This document shows positions 60,127 through 64,000 of a stretch of 64,000 nt of DNA, in pieces. Within the stretch, counting starts at the first letter, position 1, and the number at the start of each line of letters is the position of its first letter. The position numbers and the translations under genes are program-made. Below the pieces are notes generated by a model. That model saw nothing but the letters and a program-made list of their open reading frames with translations, had not been told where the DNA came from and searched no databases. The stretch covers positions 1-64,000 of the forward strand of contig MWDE01000003.1 in NCBI GenBank assembly GCA_002070395.1, given 5' to 3'. This DNA is from Synergistetes bacterium ADurb.Bin155 (GTDB lineage: Bacteria > Synergistota > Synergistia > Synergistales > Thermovirgaceae).

Positions 60127-60344
60127 GGCACCCCTCCTCCTTCTCGCCCGTCGGTGGGCCGGCTCCTCAAGACGCGCCGGCCGGCCGACCCCTAATATCT
60201 AAATACTATATGAAACCCCCGCGAAGGGCCAGCTTCCCGGTGTCGCGGCGGCAGGGCGCCGGGGTTCTGTATCGCGTAGGCGAGCCTGGTGCTATGATAT
60301 CAGGGTAAATATCCCCGATAGGGACAGGAAAGGAGCTGGAGGAG

Positions 60345-60812
60345 TTGGCGAAGAGGTTGTTTTCCTCCTGGACCATCCTTTTTTTACTTCTCGTCTCCTT
60401 CAATGCCGCCCAGGCCCAGGATCTTTCCGGTTACTGGGATGTCAAGGTGCAAGGCGCTGATCATTTCACCGACAGGGAGCCCTCCCAGGTATCCATCGCT
60501 GAGACGGAGACCTTCATGCAGATCGACCGCTACGACGGGAAGGTGGTGATCACCTTCGGCGGTTTCGGGGGGGTCCACTCAGCCACCCTCTTCAAGGGGG
60601 CGGCGGGGGAGGACAACTTCGTGGCGACCTGGTGGTACGAGGCCTACCCCTATGAGACCAAGGTGCTCACGGGGCTGTACGAACCTTCCAGCGGCAAGAT
60701 AAGGGGGAGGATGCTCTACCCCAGGGTCTCCGAAAGGCCGGGGATTGTGCCGGGCTGGGTGGATGTCGAATATGTGGCTACCAGGAGGATCGACATGGCG
60801 CCCGGCCGTTGA
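60345..60812 (+). CDS. Secreted protein of unknown function
   Basis: 155 residues from TTG 60345 after AAAGGAGCTGGAGGAG. It has a signal peptide (AKRLFSSWTILFLLLVSFNAAQA), then a compact beta-rich domain (DLSGYWDVKVQGADHF, VVITFGGFGGVHSATLF, KIRGRMLYPR) that could be a lipocalin-like or DUF-type barrel. I recognise no family. It converges on the aldo/keto reductase gene. Confidence 0.75.
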   Translation: MAKRLFSSWTILFLLLVSFNAAQAQDLSGYWDVKVQGADHFTDREPSQVSIAETETFMQIDRYDGKVVITFGGFGGVHSATLFKGAAGEDNFVATWWYEAYPYETKVLTGLYEPSSGKIRGRMLYPRVSERPGIVPGWVDVEYVATRRIDMAPGR

Positions 60813-60831
60813 GAGCGGTCATCTCCGCCGT

Positions 60832-62034
60832 TCAAATGATAATGTTCCTCCTGCGTGCCATTTCGAGGACCCTCTCCTCGAGGTCGGGCCCTTCCAGTTC
60901 GGCAGCGACATCCTTCAGAATAAGGGGGATATTGAGGCCCTGGGGGCATTTTCCCAGGCATTTCCCGCACTCGACGCACTGGGAGGCGAAACCGCTCCCG
61001 CTCCTTTGCAAAACGCCACTCATCCTCATCACGTAAGAGTCCTTGGATCCCTCAAGGTCGCCGAAAAGGTGGACCTTGTTGAAAACCTCGAAGCAAGCGG
61101 GGATGTTCACCCCCGCCGGGCAGGGCATACAGTACCCGCATCCGGAACAGCCGACCTTCATCAACTCCCTGTACCGGGCGGCCGCCCGTTTGACGAGGGC
61201 CCTCTCCCCGGGGGTCAACGAATTGGGGAGGGCCTCGCCGGCTGTTCCCAGGTTCTCATCTATGTGAGCTTCATCGTTCATGCCCGAGAGGACCACGACG
61301 ACTTCAGGATGATCCCAGACCCAACGCAGGGCCCATCCTGCGGGGGTTCTCCTGACGGGGGCCTCGTCCCATAGGGCGGCGACAGAAGGCGGCGCCTCGG
61401 GGAAACCCAGGTTCCCGCCTCGGAGGGGTTCCATGACGAAGACCCCCAGGCCCTTCGATGCGGCGTACTCGAGCCCCCTGGTGCCGGCCTGGTTTTCCTC
61501 GTCCAGGTAGTTGTACTGGATGAGGCAGCATTCCCAGGGGTAGGCGTCGACGATGGGGGCGAAATCCGCCCCGAGGCCGTGGAAGGAGAACCCCGCGTTC
61601 ACGATCCTGCCGTCGGCCTTGGCCCTGTCGAGGAAATCCCTCGCACCCAAGGCGTCGAGGCGTTCCCACTGAGGTCCGGTGAGGGTGTGCATGAGGTAGT
61701 AGTCGATGTGGTCCGTCTGGAGTTTCTCCAGTTGGGTCTCCAGGAAGCGGTCCATGTCACCCGGGGACTTCACCAGGAAGGAGGGCAACTTCGTGGCCAG
61801 TCTCACTCTCTCCCTGTAGCCGTCCCGGAGGGCCCTCCCGAGGAAGCTCTCGCTCTCTCCCCCGTGATAGGTCCAGGCGGTGTCGATATAATTGACGCCT
61901 CTGTCAATGGCGTACCGGACCTGGGCGGCGGCCCGTTCCTCGTCGATATGGCCTTCCTTCGTCGGGAGGCGCATACATCCGAATCCCAGTATAGAGAGTT
62001 CATCGCCCGTTTTCGGCACTTTACGGTAGAGCAT
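60832..62034 (-). CDS. Aldo/keto reductase with two 4Fe-4S clusters
   Basis: 400 residues, starting MLYRKVPKTGDELSILGFGCM at 62034 (binding site AAAGGGTGA). The N-terminal 280 residues are the aldo/keto reductase barrel: Asp and Tyr of NYIDTAWTYHGGESE and the Lys/His partners ATKLPS and DYYLMHTL. The C-terminal ferredoxin domain has CSGCGYCMPCPAGVNIP and CVECGKCLGKCPQGLNIP. Electrons probably come from ferredoxin instead of, or together with, NAD(P)H. This type is common in strict anaerobes. Confidence 0.94.
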   Translation of the reverse strand: MLYRKVPKTGDELSILGFGCMRLPTKEGHIDEERAAAQVRYAIDRGVNYIDTAWTYHGGESESFLGRALRDGYRERVRLATKLPSFLVKSPGDMDRFLETQLEKLQTDHIDYYLMHTLTGPQWERLDALGARDFLDRAKADGRIVNAGFSFHGLGADFAPIVDAYPWECCLIQYNYLDEENQAGTRGLEYAASKGLGVFVMEPLRGGNLGFPEAPPSVAALWDEAPVRRTPAGWALRWVWDHPEVVVVLSGMNDEAHIDENLGTAGEALPNSLTPGERALVKRAAARYRELMKVGCSGCGYCMPCPAGVNIPACFEVFNKVHLFGDLEGSKDSYVMRMSGVLQRSGSGFASQCVECGKCLGKCPQGLNIPLILKDVAAELEGPDLEERVLEMARRRNIII

Positions 62035-62111
62035 CGCAAGGATCACCCTTTCATGGAGGGTAGTGGAAGCCGCTCCCCCTGTGTCTCGATCTCCCTGGTC
62101 AGAGGTTTCGA

Positions 62112-62831
62112 TCAGTCTTGGGGGTCCAGTTCGCCTGGTGCAGGTGCCTTTCCCTTTTCCAGTATTTTCCAGAGGCTGTCCATAATATGCGTCTGCAGTA
62201 GGTCCCTTGCGCCCTTTGGATCCTTGTTCTTTATTCTGTCCAGGATCTCAGCATGTTCAAGTGAAAATTTACGACGATCCTCAATAGGCCACTCCTTGAA
62301 TTTTTTCCTCTGGATCGAGATCTCCGCCCGGATCGAGTTGTAAAGCTGGATGAGGAGTTTGTTGCCAGATAGTTTCACTATAGTGTCATGAAACTTCGCG
62401 TGAAGATCAACATCGGGTTCAGGCAGGCGCTTGTCCTCCTTGAGGATCGCCTCCAGTTCAGCGATCGTTTCTTTTGTCGCTCGCTCAGAAGCCCAGTAGG
62501 CCGCCTGGGCTTCAATAAGAAGACGGACCTCCATAAGTTCAATAAGTGAGGAACGTCCCGAAATTAGCTTGACAAGCTCCGTGTTGTGGATATTCCTCAA
62601 AGCATTGGGGGAGAGAAAAGTGCCGTTCCCCGGACGGGGTTCGACTATCCCGAAGAAGGCAAGGGATTTCATTACTTCCCTGATCGAGTTGCGGCTCACC
62701 TGGAACTCTGAAGCCAATGCACTCTCTCCAGGCATGCGGCTGCCTGGTTCCCAGTAACCTCTTTCAATGGCGGACAACATCTGGGTCAGGACCGATTCGT
62801 AAAGGGTTGAACGCACTACCGGTTTGATCAT
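62112..62831 (-). CDS. GntR-family regulator (FCD type)
   Basis: 239 residues: an N-terminal winged HTH (YESVLTQMLSAIERGYWEPGSRMPGESALASEFQVSRNSIREVMKSLAFFGIV), then a FCD domain with the metal-binding pattern DLHAKFHDTIVK and, later, EHAEILDRI. It is divergent from the TRAP genes at the right edge, so it likely controls them. A symmetric site lies in the promoter region. Confidence 0.93.
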   Translation of the reverse strand: MIKPVVRSTLYESVLTQMLSAIERGYWEPGSRMPGESALASEFQVSRNSIREVMKSLAFFGIVEPRPGNGTFLSPNALRNIHNTELVKLISGRSSLIELMEVRLLIEAQAAYWASERATKETIAELEAILKEDKRLPEPDVDLHAKFHDTIVKLSGNKLLIQLYNSIRAEISIQRKKFKEWPIEDRRKFSLEHAEILDRIKNKDPKGARDLLQTHIMDSLWKILEKGKAPAPGELDPQD

Positions 62832-63012
62832 TTCCTATCCTCTTTCTCTTGTTTTGTTATTATCTCCCGAGAAGGGGGGGATCCCCAAAAGGTGATCCAT
62901 TCTTTTTTTCAAAATTATATATGAGAGTCCGTCGATGCTCCAATTTTAATAAAGAGATCCTCCCACCCCCTCGGTCTTTTTTATCTGATATCCCCTCTCA
63001 CGTAGGATTATA
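62832..63012. other. AT-rich region upstream of GntR gene
   Basis: About 180 bp of AT-rich sequence that must contain the gntR promoter. I see no gene or structured RNA; a GGATTATATTG half-site near 63004 resembles the operator described at 63057. Confidence 0.35.
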
Positions 63013-63077
63013 TTGACAGCAGTATGCCCATTTGTTACTCTATTTGAGTACTGTGAATTATCCTACAATAGGATAAT
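63013..63077 (+). promoter_or_regulatory. TRAP operon promoter and inverted-repeat operator
   Basis: TTGACA (63013-63018) and TACTCT (63036-63041), spaced by 17 bp, form the promoter. Downstream, ATTATCCTA and TAGGATAAT (63057-63077, CAA in between) form a perfect 9-bp inverted repeat. Its position between the promoter and the TRAP genes fits repression by the divergent GntR protein. Confidence 0.65.
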
Positions 63078-63140
63078 ATTATCAAGGTAAGGAGAATATT
63101 TCGTCGCTTCGCTCAAGCTTAACCAAGGGGGAGGGAAATC

Positions 63141-63662
63141 ATGTCTGCGAAAGATGTTGCTAAAAGATTCTGGTCTATGCTCTACAGAATTCAGGGATTT
63201 GTATTGTTCATACTGATGCTTGGAGTAACGGTCCTCGTCTTTGTGCAGGTGATCATGCGGTATGTTCTTCATGCTCCTCTCATGGGAATAGAAGAACTGT
63301 TGCTTTTCCCGGCGATATGGCTCTACCTCCTGGGAGGAGCAAGCGCTTCAATGGAAAGGACCCATATAGAGTGCAATGTGATCAATGTTTACGTAAAGCG
63401 TCCCCTCGCGCTCAAATTACTGGAGATCCTGAAATCGTCCATTTCCCTGGGCGTATGCCTGTGGCTCACCTATTGGGCTTTTGAATACCTGCAGTATTCG
63501 TTGAGGGTCTGGAAACTCAGTAACCTCCTCTACATTCCTCTCTTCTTCGGAGAAAGCGCTATATTCGTCTGCCTGTCCTTAATGGCGATCTACACCGCGG
63601 TGGAGCTTGGAGACGGCTTCCTCGGCCTCAGGACTGCTTTGCAAAGCAAGGAGGCGGAATAA
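63141..63662 (+). CDS. dctQ: TRAP transporter small permease (DctQ)
   Basis: 173 residues with four membrane segments. It has QVIMRYVLHAPLMGIEELLLFPAIWLYLLGG after helix 1, RTHIECNVINVYV and a final helix ending in ELGDGFLGL. It starts with ATG after GGGGGAGGG. It is followed 2 bp later by the large permease gene; no binding-protein gene precedes it, so dctP probably lies beyond the right edge. Confidence 0.93.
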   Translation: MSAKDVAKRFWSMLYRIQGFVLFILMLGVTVLVFVQVIMRYVLHAPLMGIEELLLFPAIWLYLLGGASASMERTHIECNVINVYVKRPLALKLLEILKSSISLGVCLWLTYWAFEYLQYSLRVWKLSNLLYIPLFFGESAIFVCLSLMAIYTAVELGDGFLGLRTALQSKEAE

Positions 63663-63664
63663 CC

Positions 63665-64000
63665 ATGAGTCTCACGACAGTAATTCTTCTCGATGTTATG
63701 ATCCTTGTCCTTCTTTTGATCTTGAGTGTTCCGCTGCCCTTCTGTTTTGGGGGCGCCCTGCTTTTTCTGACTTTGTTCGGGAACGTATCCATGGCCAGCA
63801 TGATGATGTGGGGATTCAACCAGATGATCGCCATGGTCCTCTTGGCAAGTCCCCTTTTCATTTTCGCGGGGCTCCTGATGGCGAACAGCGGGATAGCTGA
63901 CACTCTTCTAGATTTCGTGGATCTGTTTGTTGGAAGAATCAAGGGTGGGTTGGGTGTCGTCAGTACTGTAACCTGCGCCATAATCGGAGCCATTTCGGGC
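63665..64000 (+). CDS. dctM: TRAP transporter large permease (DctM), partial
   Basis: The first 112 residues of a DctM protein, cut by the window end. It begins MSLTTVILLDVMILVLLLIL after AAGGAGG and continues with VPLPFCFGGALLF, LASPLFIFAGLLM and GGLGVVSTVTCAIIGAISG, the usual N-terminal helices and the TRAP-conserved G-rich loop. Confidence 0.93.
   Translation, partial: MSLTTVILLDVMILVLLLILSVPLPFCFGGALLFLTLFGNVSMASMMMWGFNQMIAMVLLASPLFIFAGLLMANSGIADTLLDFVDLFVGRIKGGLGVVSTVTCAIIGAISG

Overview
The window looks like the replication-origin neighbourhood of an anaerobic, amino-acid-fermenting bacterium. Most of it is GC-rich, densely coded and uses many TTG/GTG starts. The gene set (three TRAP transporters, a tungsten/molybdenum aldehyde:ferredoxin oxidoreductase, an AlaE-type alanine exporter, M19/M20-type hydrolases, parAB with rsmG, and dnaA-dnaN-recF-mnmG) fits a member of the Synergistota best. 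That placement is inferred from gene content, not from a phylogenetic marker.

Layout. 1-11.8 kb is visibly more AT-rich than the rest and carries a broken insertion element at the edge, a TRAP operon interrupted by a decayed IS5-family transposase, an M19-like protein lacking several metal ligands, an aldehyde ferredoxin oxidoreductase, an Old-Yellow-Enzyme-like reductase and an isocitrate-lyase-family enzyme: probably an acquired catabolic island. A perfect 28-bp palindrome lies near its right end. At 11.9-12.4 kb a textbook SAM-I riboswitch with terminator precedes only a 51-codon gene of unknown function. 12.4-23 kb holds housekeeping genes on the minus strand ending with mnmG-recF-dnaN-dnaA. 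Two nearly identical DnaA-box clusters, in opposite orientation, lie at 23.05 kb (upstream of dnaA) and 30.23 kb, and two perfect parS sites lie at 26.62 and 34.52 kb, so the origin and its segregation machinery are here; rsmG-parA-parB follow on the plus strand.

37.2-40.9 kb is the most striking part: an apparently complete serine-biosynthesis operon (class V aminotransferase, 3-phosphoglycerate dehydrogenase, histidine-phosphatase-type phosphatase) preceded by a promoter, a short ORF with eight consecutive serine codons, a 12-bp hairpin overlapping those codons and an intrinsic terminator. This looks like a serine leader-peptide attenuator. A related arrangement (promoter, 31-codon ORF with four Pro codons, hairpin) precedes proC at 58.0-58.3 kb.

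41-52.3 kb is a second catabolic cluster: a double-domain nitrilase, three Rid-family proteins (only one with the canonical catalytic arginine), a complete TRAP transporter, a DUF1989 protein, a GntR regulator, an iron-type alcohol dehydrogenase, a homocitrate/isopropylmalate-synthase-like enzyme, a LarA-like fragment and a C-GCAxxG-C-C protein. 52.4-62.8 kb has a CpxRA-like two-component system, a DMT exporter, a protein with fifteen exact 27-bp repeats, proC, alaE with an M20 hydrolase lacking much of its lid domain, and a ferredoxin-type aldo/keto reductase. The right edge starts a third TRAP operon behind a divergent GntR regulator. No tRNA, rRNA or CRISPR array was seen.
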